From Thiogranum longum (lineage in GTDB: Bacteria; Pseudomonadota; Gammaproteobacteria; DSM-19610), in the NCBI RefSeq assembly GCF_004339085.1, contig NZ_SMFX01000001.1, positions 2,263,253 through 2,327,252 of the forward strand: a stretch of DNA of 64,000 bases, given 5' to 3'. The position numbers and the translations under genes are program-made. Below, one piece after another: positions 34,195-43,680 of the stretch (the stretch's first letter is position 1; each line of letters opens with the position of its first letter). Under the pieces are notes generated by a model. The model was not told where the DNA came from, searched no databases, and saw only the letters and a program-made list of their open reading frames with translations.

Positions 34195-35912
34195 CTACCA
34201 ACCTTTTTAAACTGAATGCCAATTTCCGGTTTATCGAAGACTTGCTCTATCGGTGCATTTGATTCAGACAAAATTGAAAAGATAACGTCCTTCAGAGTTT
34301 CATAATCACCACCAACAGCACTTCGAATTTCCTCAAATGAAAACTTATCTTTTGTCTGACTGTTAATCCAGTCTTTGACACTATCGCTATTTAACTTTGG
34401 CATGGTACTTGTCTTTTTTTTTACTCGTTTCGGTTTCACTTTATTGACTCGCTCTTCCCTCTCTACTTTTATACGTTCTAGTAAAATACTAGCTGGCTCG
34501 TCATTTGGATCTTGCCCCACCAATTCACCAGCAAAAGCAGATTTAAGAATATTCTTCCGTTGGGCTTCTATTTGTTTCAACGAAACACTCACAGCTTCAA
34601 GCTGCAACTTAATTTCTTCTTGTGCTTGCCTAGTCTTTTCAACGATTTCATTCTGTTCTTCAATAGGCGGAAGTGGAATTGCCAAAGCACCCAATTTAGT
34701 GCCGTTTACATTTGCCTGGCCGGCAGTCTGATTTACAACAGACAGAATCCAAGCTTTTCCTAATGTAGAATTGATAAAATAGGCCGCTAAATCCGGCAAA
34801 TATGATTCAGAGAACGTTACTGATATTAGATAAGATGCATATGAGCAAGGTCTACCAATATCTCTATAGATTGCTGTTTTTCCAACTAACTCAGCACTAT
34901 TTGTCCTATTAAACAGCAAGTCCCCATCATTAAGTAGTAACCTAGGAAACTCACTGTGTTTTTTGGGTAGATATTTTAAATTTGTGTAATCAATATCCCC
35001 ATCTTGAATATTTCCCATCCTTAAAATAGGAACACCTTTAGAATCATCATTTGTTTTTGAAGACGATCCGTATTTTTTATCTACTGCAAGCTGATCAATC
35101 GTTGCCCACACCCATCCCTCTGGTAGTTCTGGTAACTCGCTTGTATCGGGCTCAACGGGTTCGGGGTATTTCTTTTGCCAGTCTTTGGGTGGTTTTTTGC
35201 CTTTTTCTTTAAACTCTTGGAGCTTGCTTTCTTCCCAACGTTTGCGGCGTTCGATGAGGATGCGTTCGAGGAGTTGGGTACCGGTTTCTTTTGGTTTGTG
35301 GGTTTCACGCCATTGTTGGGTTAGCGTACCTTCGACGGCGCTTTTTAGTAATGATTGGCGGTATTGGGTTAGTTTGGTTTGTGCGGCCTTGAGTTCGGTT
35401 ACACCGTTATCCAGATCGGAGAAAACTTCTTCGAGTTTGTTATAAATTCTTACTTGTTCATTAAGTGGTGGAATATATGTTTTATGTGCAAGAAAAGGAC
35501 CCCGATTAATATGTTTCATGGTGCTCCCATGAAGATGCTCTGTATCTATCATTTCACTGATAGCTATTTTCATCCAATAATAAAGCAATCCTGGATCGAA
35601 TAATTTTTTTATTGGAACAACTTTAAATATATGCTGATTAACCCATGCATCCTCTCCGCGCCATATAAATGCATCTAATGTTGCGGACCAGCTGACCAAC
35701 AAATCACCATTTTTTACCTTATATACTTCTGGAAAGTCTAGTGTTGTTCTATTATATGGTTTAGTACTATCAGTTAAATTTTGAATTCTAATAATGGGCA
35801 ATCCTGTAGCAGTTCTGTGTGCTGGCTTAAATGCAAATCCATTTATATATTCGGCCAAATCACCAACCGTAGCTTCTGCCCATCTTTGTGGTAACTTTGC
35901 CGCCACACTCAC
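34191..35912 (-). CDS. hsdS: Type I restriction specificity subunit
   Basis: A 573-residue HsdS with two target-recognition domains (about 10-150 and 265-400), each followed by a long conserved helix (about 165-215 and 415-470). The central and C-terminal conserved regions end in LLKSAVEGTLTQQW and LKSAFAGELVGQDP. Beyond the usual end there are about 95 extra residues, Lys-rich then with helical WINSQTKDKFSFEEI; this may be a tether for partner proteins. It reads the two halves of the bipartite target. Confidence 0.93.
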   Translation of the reverse strand: MSVAAKLPQRWAEATVGDLAEYINGFAFKPAHRTATGLPIIRIQNLTDSTKPYNRTTLDFPEVYKVKNGDLLVSWSATLDAFIWRGEDAWVNQHIFKVVPIKKLFDPGLLYYWMKIAISEMIDTEHLHGSTMKHINRGPFLAHKTYIPPLNEQVRIYNKLEEVFSDLDNGVTELKAAQTKLTQYRQSLLKSAVEGTLTQQWRETHKPKETGTQLLERILIERRKRWEESKLQEFKEKGKKPPKDWQKKYPEPVEPDTSELPELPEGWVWATIDQLAVDKKYGSSSKTNDDSKGVPILRMGNIQDGDIDYTNLKYLPKKHSEFPRLLLNDGDLLFNRTNSAELVGKTAIYRDIGRPCSYASYLISVTFSESYLPDLAAYFINSTLGKAWILSVVNQTAGQANVNGTKLGALAIPLPPIEEQNEIVEKTRQAQEEIKLQLEAVSVSLKQIEAQRKNILKSAFAGELVGQDPNDEPASILLERIKVEREERVNKVKPKRVKKKTSTMPKLNSDSVKDWINSQTKDKFSFEEIRSAVGGDYETLKDVIFSILSESNAPIEQVFDKPEIGIQFKKVGR

Positions 35913-38680
35913 GCCACTAACTCCTGATTCATTTCGTTCATCACTTCATCCAATTCATTACCAAAAAGCCCCCAGGCCTTTTGTAAACCACCTTTATCCG
36001 CAAACGGGCTGTAGTCAAAGTCATCCCGCGCTACTGAACAACTCGCGGATATATGATCTTTTATCAAACGTAACCATTCGGTTTGCTCTGGGCTAAAGGC
36101 AGTTTTACGTTGGGCATTGTGGCGGAAAATCCACTTTTTGAATCGCCCGTCGACTTGCTCAGAGAATGGTTTAAGTTCTTTATCTTGCCCCAAGGCAAAG
36201 CGCACTAAGGCAATGATGTCGGTCAGCTGTCTTTTGAGGCTGGTACCTTTGACTTTCGTTTCTTGCACACGCGCATAGGCATTCCACAAACGCTCGGTGG
36301 TGAGCATGAGTGGTGGTTTGCTCAGGGCCTCGTGCAGTTCTTCGATCATATCGAAGGTGAGTTGCCTGCGCTGGTAGGGCTGTTGGTAAAAAAAGCTCAA
36401 GGCTGCAATCTCGTCTTTGTGTTGTTGAATAAAGTCGGTAAAGTTTTGTATGACTTTTTGTGCTTCTGCTTCGGCTTGTTCACTAAACCCTGAGAAGGTC
36501 ACCTGGTCTAGATTGATATTATCAATTAATTGCTCGCGTTCGCGCCGGGCGGATTCTACCAAGTCCCGCACCTCTGGGTCATCAAATACCTGACATGCCT
36601 TATTGACCAGAGACTCCCTCGCGGTTTGTAGCTCTTCCTCGGTTAAGATTTCTTCACTGCGGGTGATGCCTTGCGCTTTGGCATTTTCCAACGCGAGCGT
36701 TACGATTTCGTCTGGATCGGTCGCCTTAACAAGTGTTTTGGCGATATTGTGTAATGATTGACCTACGGTCTTTTCAATTTGGGTTAATGCCTTGGGTTCC
36801 AACTGTTTATTTAAGCGGATGAGGCGATTCGCCAGGCTAAGCACGGTGTCATCATCGCGATGGCCCAGGGCGACGCCTTGCAGCAGGTCTTTTAAGGGAA
36901 TATTGGGTTTACGCTCTAGTGGTCTTGTTTCTGTTTTGCAGGATTTTTCGACACCTACTGCATCGATCAGGACAAAGCGGGTTTTGGCACTGTCGGCACT
37001 TTTACTGACGTTTTGCAGACTCTCTTTATTAAGACTGCGCACTCCACGGCCTTTCATTTGCTCGTAATAGCCTTTACTGCGAACATCGCGCATGAATAGC
37101 AGCACTTCGAGTGGTTTAACATCGGTGCCGGTGGCGATCATATCGACGGTTACGGCTATGCGTGGATAGTAATCATTGCGAAAGTCACTGAGGATAGTGT
37201 CTGGATCTTCCGTGGCTTTATAGGTGACTTTCTTACAAAAGGCATTACCTTCGCCATACACTTCGCGCACGGTTTTAATGATGTCATCGGCATGACTATC
37301 GGTTTTGGCGAAGATGAGGGTTTTGGGTACTTCTTTTCGATTGGGGAATATTTTGGTTTCTATGGCCAGTTTCATTGCCTTGATCACCTGGCGAATCTGG
37401 CTAGGATTGACGACTGAACGGTCGAGTTCTTTGGCAGTGTAAGCCGTGTCTTCCTCTGTTTGCGCCCAACGCTTTTTGCGGGTGAGGCGGTCGCGGTGAT
37501 CTACCCATTCTTTGGCTTTAAGCTCAGCACCTTTTTTGGAGATTTCAGTTTCGATCTCAAAGACGTCGTAACCCACGTTTACACCATCGGCAACGGATTC
37601 TTCGTAGCTGTATTCTGCAACAATATTTTCGTTGAAAAAGCCAAAGGTGCGTTTGTCAGGCGTGGCGGTGAGACCAATCAGGAAGGCGTCAAAGTAGTCC
37701 AACACTTGTTTCCACAAGTTGTAGATGGAACGATGACATTCATCGATGATAATAAAATCGAAGCTCTCGATGGGAACAGCAGGGTTGTATTTAACGAGCT
37801 TTGGTTTTTTCTCAAGGGTTTTGACTTCGGCTAATGGCACGTCTTCGGCACTTTCGTCTATCGGTTGGCCGCTTAAAATGGAATACATGCGCTGGATGGT
37901 GGAGATACATACTTCGGCATGGGAATCGATTGTACTACTACTCAAACGCTGCACGATATGTAACTCAGGGAAGAAGCGCTTATCATCCGGCGGTGTATAG
38001 GCATGAAATTCTTGAAACGCCTGCTTACCAAGGTTGCGGGTATCCACCAGGAACAAGATTCTTTTTGCACCGCCGTATTTTAGTAATCGATATACAGCTG
38101 TTATGGCGGTAAAGGTTTTACCAGAACCTGTTGCCATGTGAATCAATGAGCGAGGTTGATCCGTGGCGAGTGACTTTTCAAGGCCGTTAATTGCCTTTAT
38201 CTGGCAGTCACGAAGGTTTTCTTCTGGTAAAGCCGGTATTTGCTCTTTGAGCCTGCGACGTAAGGTTTCTGGCTGGTTGGCCCACTCTTCTAAGGTTTCT
38301 GGTTTGAAGAAATAGAATATTTCACGTGATCTGGGCGCTGGATCACGTGCATCGGTGAATTGAATAACTTCGCCGGTCGCTTCAAATAGAAATGGTAGAG
38401 GCTCTTCTTCTTTACGCCATTTTAGTTTGCTGAGGGAATAGCGTAATGTCTGGTCTTCAACTGTGGTCAGAATGGATTCGTTCTTTTTTGCCTCGATAAT
38501 GCCAACCGCCTTGCGGTCAACAAAAAGGACATAATCGGCGGGACCTGTATCGGTGGGATGCTCACGTACTGCGACACCATAGTTAGCACTAAGATTGATC
38601 TTTTTCCAATCCTGCACCAGCCAGCCAGCTTGCTCTAGCTTTTTGTCGATTTGTTGTCGGGCTTTGGCTTCAGGTGTCAT
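35909..38680 (-). CDS. hsdR: Type I restriction enzyme R subunit (EcoEI-like)
   Basis: About 923 residues from the ATG at 38680. N-terminal PD-(D/E)xK nuclease with D49, E63 and K65 (ADYVLFVDRKAVGIIEAK). Then SF2 helicase motifs: I ATGSGKT (about 183-189), II DECHRS, III LTATPDKRT, VI near MKGRGVRS, and an EcoEI-type C-terminal domain. It translocates DNA and cuts unmodified targets. Its stop overlaps hsdS by four bases. Its first codons overlap the end of the decayed hsdR fragment upstream. The frame extends to 38716 but the family start is MTPEAKARQ. Confidence 0.94.
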   Translation of the reverse strand: MTPEAKARQQIDKKLEQAGWLVQDWKKINLSANYGVAVREHPTDTGPADYVLFVDRKAVGIIEAKKNESILTTVEDQTLRYSLSKLKWRKEEEPLPFLFEATGEVIQFTDARDPAPRSREIFYFFKPETLEEWANQPETLRRRLKEQIPALPEENLRDCQIKAINGLEKSLATDQPRSLIHMATGSGKTFTAITAVYRLLKYGGAKRILFLVDTRNLGKQAFQEFHAYTPPDDKRFFPELHIVQRLSSSTIDSHAEVCISTIQRMYSILSGQPIDESAEDVPLAEVKTLEKKPKLVKYNPAVPIESFDFIIIDECHRSIYNLWKQVLDYFDAFLIGLTATPDKRTFGFFNENIVAEYSYEESVADGVNVGYDVFEIETEISKKGAELKAKEWVDHRDRLTRKKRWAQTEEDTAYTAKELDRSVVNPSQIRQVIKAMKLAIETKIFPNRKEVPKTLIFAKTDSHADDIIKTVREVYGEGNAFCKKVTYKATEDPDTILSDFRNDYYPRIAVTVDMIATGTDVKPLEVLLFMRDVRSKGYYEQMKGRGVRSLNKESLQNVSKSADSAKTRFVLIDAVGVEKSCKTETRPLERKPNIPLKDLLQGVALGHRDDDTVLSLANRLIRLNKQLEPKALTQIEKTVGQSLHNIAKTLVKATDPDEIVTLALENAKAQGITRSEEILTEEELQTARESLVNKACQVFDDPEVRDLVESARREREQLIDNINLDQVTFSGFSEQAEAEAQKVIQNFTDFIQQHKDEIAALSFFYQQPYQRRQLTFDMIEELHEALSKPPLMLTTERLWNAYARVQETKVKGTSLKRQLTDIIALVRFALGQDKELKPFSEQVDGRFKKWIFRHNAQRKTAFSPEQTEWLRLIKDHISASCSVARDDFDYSPFADKGGLQKAWGLFGNELDEVMNEMNQELVA

Positions 38681-39165
38681 TCTTTGTATATCCCCACACC
38701 TTGATATATCCAGCAATGTGATTCACCACGCCTCCTATGCCAGAGATTGACGAGCCATTCTTCTTCCTGGTCGAGCACTTCGAGGCGTTTTTGTTTGGTG
38801 AGGCGGTCGCGGATTTCGACGGCAGTGCCGGCTTCGATTTTGTTACCCTGTTCGGTGAGCTCGGTTTTGATGCGGTAGATGTCGTAGCCCACATTGACCT
38901 TGTCGACCACGGCGGACTCAAAGGTGTATTCGGAGACGAGGTTTTGCCCAAAAAAGCCGATGGTCTTTTTGGTGGGTGTGGCGGTGAGGCCAATGAAGAA
39001 GGCAGCGAAATATTCTGGCACCTGGCACAAGAGCAGGTGCGCACCCAACGTTTCATACAGGTTGAGGCGTTTTTTGTCCTGAATCACCCAGCCGGCCGCT
39101 TCGAGTTTGACGTCGATTTCCTCGCGGGTTTCGGCTTCGAGTTTTGGATATTCCGGTGCCAGAGT
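38677..39165 (-). pseudogene. Internally deleted hsdR remnant
   Basis: Translation from about 39165 gives the N-terminus of a different HsdR (YPKLEAETREEIDVKLEAAG), followed after about 16 residues by a jump to the helicase motif III part (FFIGLTATPTKKTIGFF) and on to RDRLTKQKR. About 290 residues between them, with the nuclease and ATP-binding motifs, are gone. It ends in unrelated residues next to the intact hsdR start. It pairs with the hsdM fragment at 28.9-29.9 kb as the other end of an older system. Confidence 0.82.
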
Positions 39166-39259
39166 AATTCCCCCGATTCCCTGGTGAGTCTGATCACGAT
39201 TGTCGCCGTTCGATCGATAAACAGCAAGGAAGTTAGGGGTTTAGTCTGTGCCAGTGAGA

Positions 39260-39350
39260 TGGCGGAGAGGAAGGGATTCGAACCCTTGTGGGGCTAACGC
39301 CCCCAACCGATTTCGAGTCGGTGCCGGTATGACCGCTTCGGTACCTCTCC
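39260..39350 (-). tRNA. tRNA-Ser (anticodon CGA)
   Basis: A 91-base class II tRNA with a long variable arm. Acceptor GGAGAGG pairs with CCTCTCC; anticodon stem around CTCGAAA gives CGA (reads TCG); T-arm AAGGG TTCGAAT CCCTT; CCA is encoded. It flanks the right edge of the defence island. Confidence 0.96.
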
Positions 39351-39518
39351 AGGATATTTCTACTTGAAAATCAACGGGAAGTAGCACAAGCTGGTTCCGC
39401 CTCGTTGAGCGGGCGCTATTGTAACCCAGCGTCTGCAAGGAAGGCTAAAAAATTCTGTCACCAGCCGCTAACCCGGGTAACTGTCAGTCATGACATAACA
39501 TTTGCTTGCCTCCCGCCC

Positions 39519-40907
39519 ATGCGCCTTACCCTGCTACTTCCACTTTTATTATTATCCGGATGTGATCTCCAGAAATCACATCTTGACCGCGTTCAGGATA
39601 ATGATGAGTTGGTGGTGCTGACACGTAACAGTGCAACCACCTATTACCAGGGCCCATTCGGGCCGACCGGTCTTGAATACGATCTGGCCAAGGGCTTCGC
39701 GGAGTTTCTCGGCGTCAAGCTCCGGCTGGTAACGCCCGACACGCTGTCGGATATCCTCGATGACATACAGTCAGGCAGGGGCGATGTTGCTGCCGCCGGT
39801 TTGACCATTACCGAAGAGCGTAAACGTATTCTCAACTTTGGTCCGGCCTACCAACACATTACCCCGCAGCTGGTCTACCGCAGTGGTCACCGTGCCCCGG
39901 GCAATATCGAGGACCTGGCCGGCACGCTTGAAGTCGTGGCGCAAAGCAGTCATGCGGAAAAATTACGTCAGCTGCAAAAGTCCTATCCGGAGCTGACCTT
40001 TCTGGAAAACCCGGAACTGGAAAGTGAAGAGTTGCTGTATCTGGTGTGGGAGCAGGTCATTGACTACACCGTGGCAGACTCGAATGAGATTTCCATCAAC
40101 CGGCGGTTCTACCCGGAGCTTCGTGTCGCATTCGACATCAGCGCACCGGAACCGCTTGCATGGGCTTTCCCGCCGGGAGAGGACCTCAGCCTGCTGAACA
40201 AGGCCCGGGAGTACTTCGACAAACTGAATCGCTCGGGAAGACTGGAACAGTTACTTGACCACTACTATGGCTATGTTTCCAACTTCGATTACGTCGGAAC
40301 CCGGCGTTACATGAAACATATCAAGGAACGGCTGCCACCCTTCCGCAAGTGGTTCGAGGAAGCCGGCAAGGAAACCGGAGAAGACTGGCGGCTACTCGCG
40401 GCTATGGGTTACCAGGAATCGCACTGGAACCCGAAAGCGGTTTCCCCCACCGGGGTGCGCGGCATTATGATGCTGACACAGAAAACCATGCAGCACCTGG
40501 GTATCAACAAAAGCCGGCACAATGCCCAGGCCAGTATCGAGGGGGGCGCGCTTTACCTCACCAATATCAAGAAAAAATTGCCTGAACGCATCAAGGACCC
40601 GGACCGCACCTGGCTGGCACTGGCGGCTTATAACGTCGGCTTTGGCCACCTGGAAGACGCGCGCATTCTGGCACAGGAGGCAGGTGCGAATCCTGACAAA
40701 TGGGCCGATGTAAAAAAATTCCTGCCGCTGCTGAGTCAGAAGAAGTGGTACAAGAAAACACGTTACGGTTACGCACGCGGGCGTGAGCCCGTCCGTTACG
40801 TGGAGAATATCCGAAGCTACTATGACATTCTGGTGTGGCTAACCGACAAGGACAAGCTGCCGACAGAAGTCTCGCCGGCATTCAAAATCGACACGCCGGC
40901 GCTCTAG
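39519..40907 (+). CDS. mltF: Membrane-bound lytic murein transglycosylase F
   Basis: About 462 residues from the ATG at 39519. Lipoprotein signal ending LLLSGC, then a periplasmic SBP_bac_3-like domain (about 35-255) and a C-terminal SLT domain (about 275-430). The catalytic Glu is E300 in YQESHWNP, followed by SPTGVRGIMMLT and LAAYNVGFGH. It cuts the MurNAc-GlcNAc bond with 1,6-anhydro product. Both domains are full length. The frame is open upstream to 39405 but the lipobox favours this start. Confidence 0.92.
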   Translation: MRLTLLLPLLLLSGCDLQKSHLDRVQDNDELVVLTRNSATTYYQGPFGPTGLEYDLAKGFAEFLGVKLRLVTPDTLSDILDDIQSGRGDVAAAGLTITEERKRILNFGPAYQHITPQLVYRSGHRAPGNIEDLAGTLEVVAQSSHAEKLRQLQKSYPELTFLENPELESEELLYLVWEQVIDYTVADSNEISINRRFYPELRVAFDISAPEPLAWAFPPGEDLSLLNKAREYFDKLNRSGRLEQLLDHYYGYVSNFDYVGTRRYMKHIKERLPPFRKWFEEAGKETGEDWRLLAAMGYQESHWNPKAVSPTGVRGIMMLTQKTMQHLGINKSRHNAQASIEGGALYLTNIKKKLPERIKDPDRTWLALAAYNVGFGHLEDARILAQEAGANPDKWADVKKFLPLLSQKKWYKKTRYGYARGREPVRYVENIRSYYDILVWLTDKDKLPTEVSPAFKIDTPAL

Positions 40908-40909
40908 CC

Positions 40910-41290
40910 TCAGGCAACCTGCACAGGTATTGCATCGCCTTGGCGAATGATGTGATTGTCAGCATCCAGGTACACGAGTTTCGGCTGGAAGCTCACGGCT
41001 TCCTGCTCATCAAATACGCCGTAGGTGCAGATAATAATCCGATCACCCGGGTTGGCCTTGTGTGCCGCTGCGCCATTGATGGAAATAATACCGGAGCCGG
41101 CCTCGGCACGAATCGCGTAGGTGGTAAAACGATTGCCGTTGGCGAGATTGTAGATCTGGATCTGCTCGTACTCACGAATACCCGCCGCCTTGAGCAAATC
41201 GCTGTCGATCGCGCACGAACCCTCGTACTCCAGCTCGGAGTGGGTCACATGGGCGTGGTGCAATTTGGATTTAAGCAGGGTGATCTGCAT
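40910..41290 (-). CDS. panD: Aspartate 1-decarboxylase
   Basis: A 126-residue pyruvoyl enzyme making beta-alanine from aspartate. The self-cleavage site G24-S25 is intact (EYEGSCAID) and the conserved [10 protein letters not shown] and [11 protein letters not shown] segments are present. It is the last gene of a panB-panC-panD run, 74 bases after panC. Confidence 0.96.
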   Translation of the reverse strand: MQITLLKSKLHHAHVTHSELEYEGSCAIDSDLLKAAGIREYEQIQIYNLANGNRFTTYAIRAEAGSGIISINGAAAHKANPGDRIIICTYGVFDEQEAVSFQPKLVYLDADNHIIRQGDAIPVQVA

Positions 41291-41364
41291 CCGTCGGGCT
41301 TCCTGATTTAAGTGTCGACGCCATTATCCCAAGTTCTACAAGGGCCTGCAAACCATCCGGTCCG

Positions 41365-42210
41365 TTATTCGACGCAGATATTGTCGATCAGGCGCGCCGC
41401 GCCAAGTCTTGCAGCGGCCAGAACCACGCAGTTCAGCTCCCCGGACGCCACGGGTTGCAGGCTTTCAGCGTGACGAATTTCCACATATTCCGGGGTGAAA
41501 CCGGCCTGTGACAGGGTCTCTTTCGCCTGTTTTTCCAGCACCCGGTAGTCCGTTTTCTGCGTGCGGATATCGCTGACCAGCTGCTCCAGGGTCTGGTGCA
41601 GCAGCGGCGCGATGCGGCGCTCCTGGTCATCGAGGTACTGGTTGCGGGAACTCATCGCCAGCCCGTCGTCTTCGCGTACCGTCGCCACCCCGCGGATCTC
41701 GATCGGCCAGCCCAGGTCGTCGACCATGCGCCGGATGACCGCAAGCTGCTGGTAATCCTTTTCACCGAAAACCGCCACATCCGGCTGCACCAGGTTGAAC
41801 AAGCGCCCCACCACGGTCGCCACGCCGGTAAAGTGACCGGGCCGGAAGTCGCTGCACAGGCCTTCACTCACCTCCGGCACTTCGATCACGGTGCTGCGTT
41901 CCGCGCCGCGCGGGTACATGGCGGGCACATCGGGGGTAAATAACAGTTCCACGCCTTCGGCGGCCAGTTTCTGCTGGTCGGCTTCGAGCGTGCGCGGGTA
42001 GTTGTCCAGGTCTTCGTTGGGACCAAACTGCAGGGGGTTGACGAAAATACTGGCGACCACATGCGGCGCAAGCAAGCGGGCTTCACGTACCAGTTGCAGG
42101 TGTCCGTCGTGAAGATTGCCCATGGTCGGTACAAGGGCGATGCGCTCACCGGCCTGCCGCCACTGGCTCACCTGCGCACGAAGGTCCTCGACGGAACTGA
42201 CCGTTTCCAT
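41365..42210 (-). CDS. panC: Pantothenate synthetase
   Basis: A 281-residue enzyme joining pantoate and beta-alanine with ATP. It has the HxGH-type segment VPTMGNLHDGHLQL, the pantoate-binding FVNPLQFGPNEDL and the KMSKS-like AMSSRNQYL. It starts two bases after the panB stop, so the two should be co-translated. Confidence 0.96.
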   Translation of the reverse strand: METVSSVEDLRAQVSQWRQAGERIALVPTMGNLHDGHLQLVREARLLAPHVVASIFVNPLQFGPNEDLDNYPRTLEADQQKLAAEGVELLFTPDVPAMYPRGAERSTVIEVPEVSEGLCSDFRPGHFTGVATVVGRLFNLVQPDVAVFGEKDYQQLAVIRRMVDDLGWPIEIRGVATVREDDGLAMSSRNQYLDDQERRIAPLLHQTLEQLVSDIRTQKTDYRVLEKQAKETLSQAGFTPEYVEIRHAESLQPVASGELNCVVLAAARLGAARLIDNICVE

Positions 42211-42212
42211 CC

Positions 42213-43019
42213 TCAGGCCAGGGTCTGTTCCGGGGCGGGAAACCGCTTTGCCTTGACGGCCTCCACGTAGGCTTTCAGTGCCGCGGGAATATCACGCCCC
42301 TGTTCGAGGAAGTTGTGCGAGAACTTCGGCCGCTTGCCGGGCGTGATACCCAGCATGTCATACAGCACCATCACCTGCCCGTCGCAATCCACGCCGGCGC
42401 CGATACCGATGACCGGGATCTGCAGGCGTTCACTGACCTGTTTCGCCAGTACGGCCGGTACACACTCCAGTACCAGCATCAGGGCACCGGCCTGCTCCAG
42501 GCCAACCGCTTCATCGAGTAAACGTCTGGCCGCCTCCTCGTCACGCCCCTGCACCCGGTAACCGCCGAGCTGATGCACCGACTGCGGCGTCAGACCCAGG
42601 TGCCCGCATACCGGGATACCGTGTTGCGTCAGGGCCGAGACGGTTTTATAAAACAGCTCACCGCCTTCCAGCTTGACCATGTGCGCGCCGCCTTCGCGCA
42701 TCATGCGTGCGGCACTGTCCAACGCCTGGCTAACCGTGGCATAGCTCATGAAGGGCATATCCACGACACGCAGTGCCTGCTTTGCCGTACGGGCGACGCA
42801 AGCACCGTGGTAGACCATGTCATCGAGTGTGACCGGCAAGGTGGAGTCGTGTCCCTGCACGACCATACCCAATGAGTCGCCCACCAGCAGCACGTCGACA
42901 CCGGCGTCTTCCAGCAGGCAGGTGAAGCTGGCGTCGTAACTGGTGACCACGGCGATTTTTTCGCCATCCGCCTTCATGCGCAGCAGGCGTTGCGTCGTGA
43001 CTGGCGCCTTGTCAACCAT
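42213..43019 (-). CDS. panB: 3-methyl-2-oxobutanoate hydroxymethyltransferase
   Basis: A 268-residue TIM-barrel enzyme adding a hydroxymethyl group from methylene-THF to ketoisovalerate. Metal ligands lie in VLLVGDSLGMV and the catalytic Glu in the LECVPA strand. Its ATG overlaps the deoxynucleoside kinase stop by eight bases. Confidence 0.96.
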   Translation of the reverse strand: MVDKAPVTTQRLLRMKADGEKIAVVTSYDASFTCLLEDAGVDVLLVGDSLGMVVQGHDSTLPVTLDDMVYHGACVARTAKQALRVVDMPFMSYATVSQALDSAARMMREGGAHMVKLEGGELFYKTVSALTQHGIPVCGHLGLTPQSVHQLGGYRVQGRDEEAARRLLDEAVGLEQAGALMLVLECVPAVLAKQVSERLQIPVIGIGAGVDCDGQVMVLYDMLGITPGKRPKFSHNFLEQGRDIPAALKAYVEAVKAKRFPAPEQTLA

Positions 43020-43680
43020 GTTTGCGATCCCCGTCCAGCAGGCCCTGCGGCACCGGGTTGAAATAGTGACGCCCGCGCTTGGCCTGCGCCATCTGCTCCA
43101 GCAGCATGTCGTAATCCGACTGGTTTTCCACCAGGTTAATGTCCGCGGCGTTCACGATCAGCAACGGCGCCTCGTCGTAGAAGTGGAAGAAACGGGTATA
43201 GGTATCGCACAGCGCGTGCAGGTAATGTGGTTCCATGGCACGCTCATAACCGATCCCCCGTTTGTTGATACGTTTCATCAGAACATCCACTGGTGCCTGC
43301 AGGTAGATCACCAGGTCCGGTTTCGGTACGTCGATGGTCAGGTGCGAGTAGACCTGTTCGTAGAGTTTGTACTCTTCGGCATCCAGTGTCAGTTTGGCAA
43401 AGATCCGGTCCTTGTCCATCAGGAAATCCGCCACCCGCACCGGTTCGAACATATCGCCCTGCCGGAGTTCCTGCATTTGCTGGGCGCGTTGTAACAGGAA
43501 AAACAGCTGTGTCTGCATGGCAGCTGCGCGCGGGTTGCGGTAAAAGCGTTCCAGGAAGGGGTTTTCCGCCGCACCTTCGAGCAACAGTTCACTGCCGAAT
43601 GTCTCCGCCAGGCGTCGTGCGAGACTGGTCTTGCCCACGCCAATCGGTCCTTCCACTACAATAAAACCCGGGTTCTGCAT
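43012..43680 (-). CDS. Deoxynucleoside kinase (dGK/dAK family)
   Basis: A 222-residue kinase with P-loop GPIGVGKTSLA, the DRIFAKL segment with the DRx motif, and the lid helix KRINKRGIGYERAM. It salvages deoxynucleosides by 5' phosphorylation. It sits in the folK-dNK-panB-panC-panD run; such proximity to pan genes is common in gammaproteobacteria. Confidence 0.9.
   Translation of the reverse strand: MQNPGFIVVEGPIGVGKTSLARRLAETFGSELLLEGAAENPFLERFYRNPRAAAMQTQLFFLLQRAQQMQELRQGDMFEPVRVADFLMDKDRIFAKLTLDAEEYKLYEQVYSHLTIDVPKPDLVIYLQAPVDVLMKRINKRGIGYERAMEPHYLHALCDTYTRFFHFYDEAPLLIVNAADINLVENQSDYDMLLEQMAQAKRGRHYFNPVPQGLLDGDRKHG

Noticed and set aside
25775..39260. Prophage or integrative element at tRNA-Ser
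   Set aside because: No integrase, phage structural genes or repeat of the tRNA 3' end is seen within the window.
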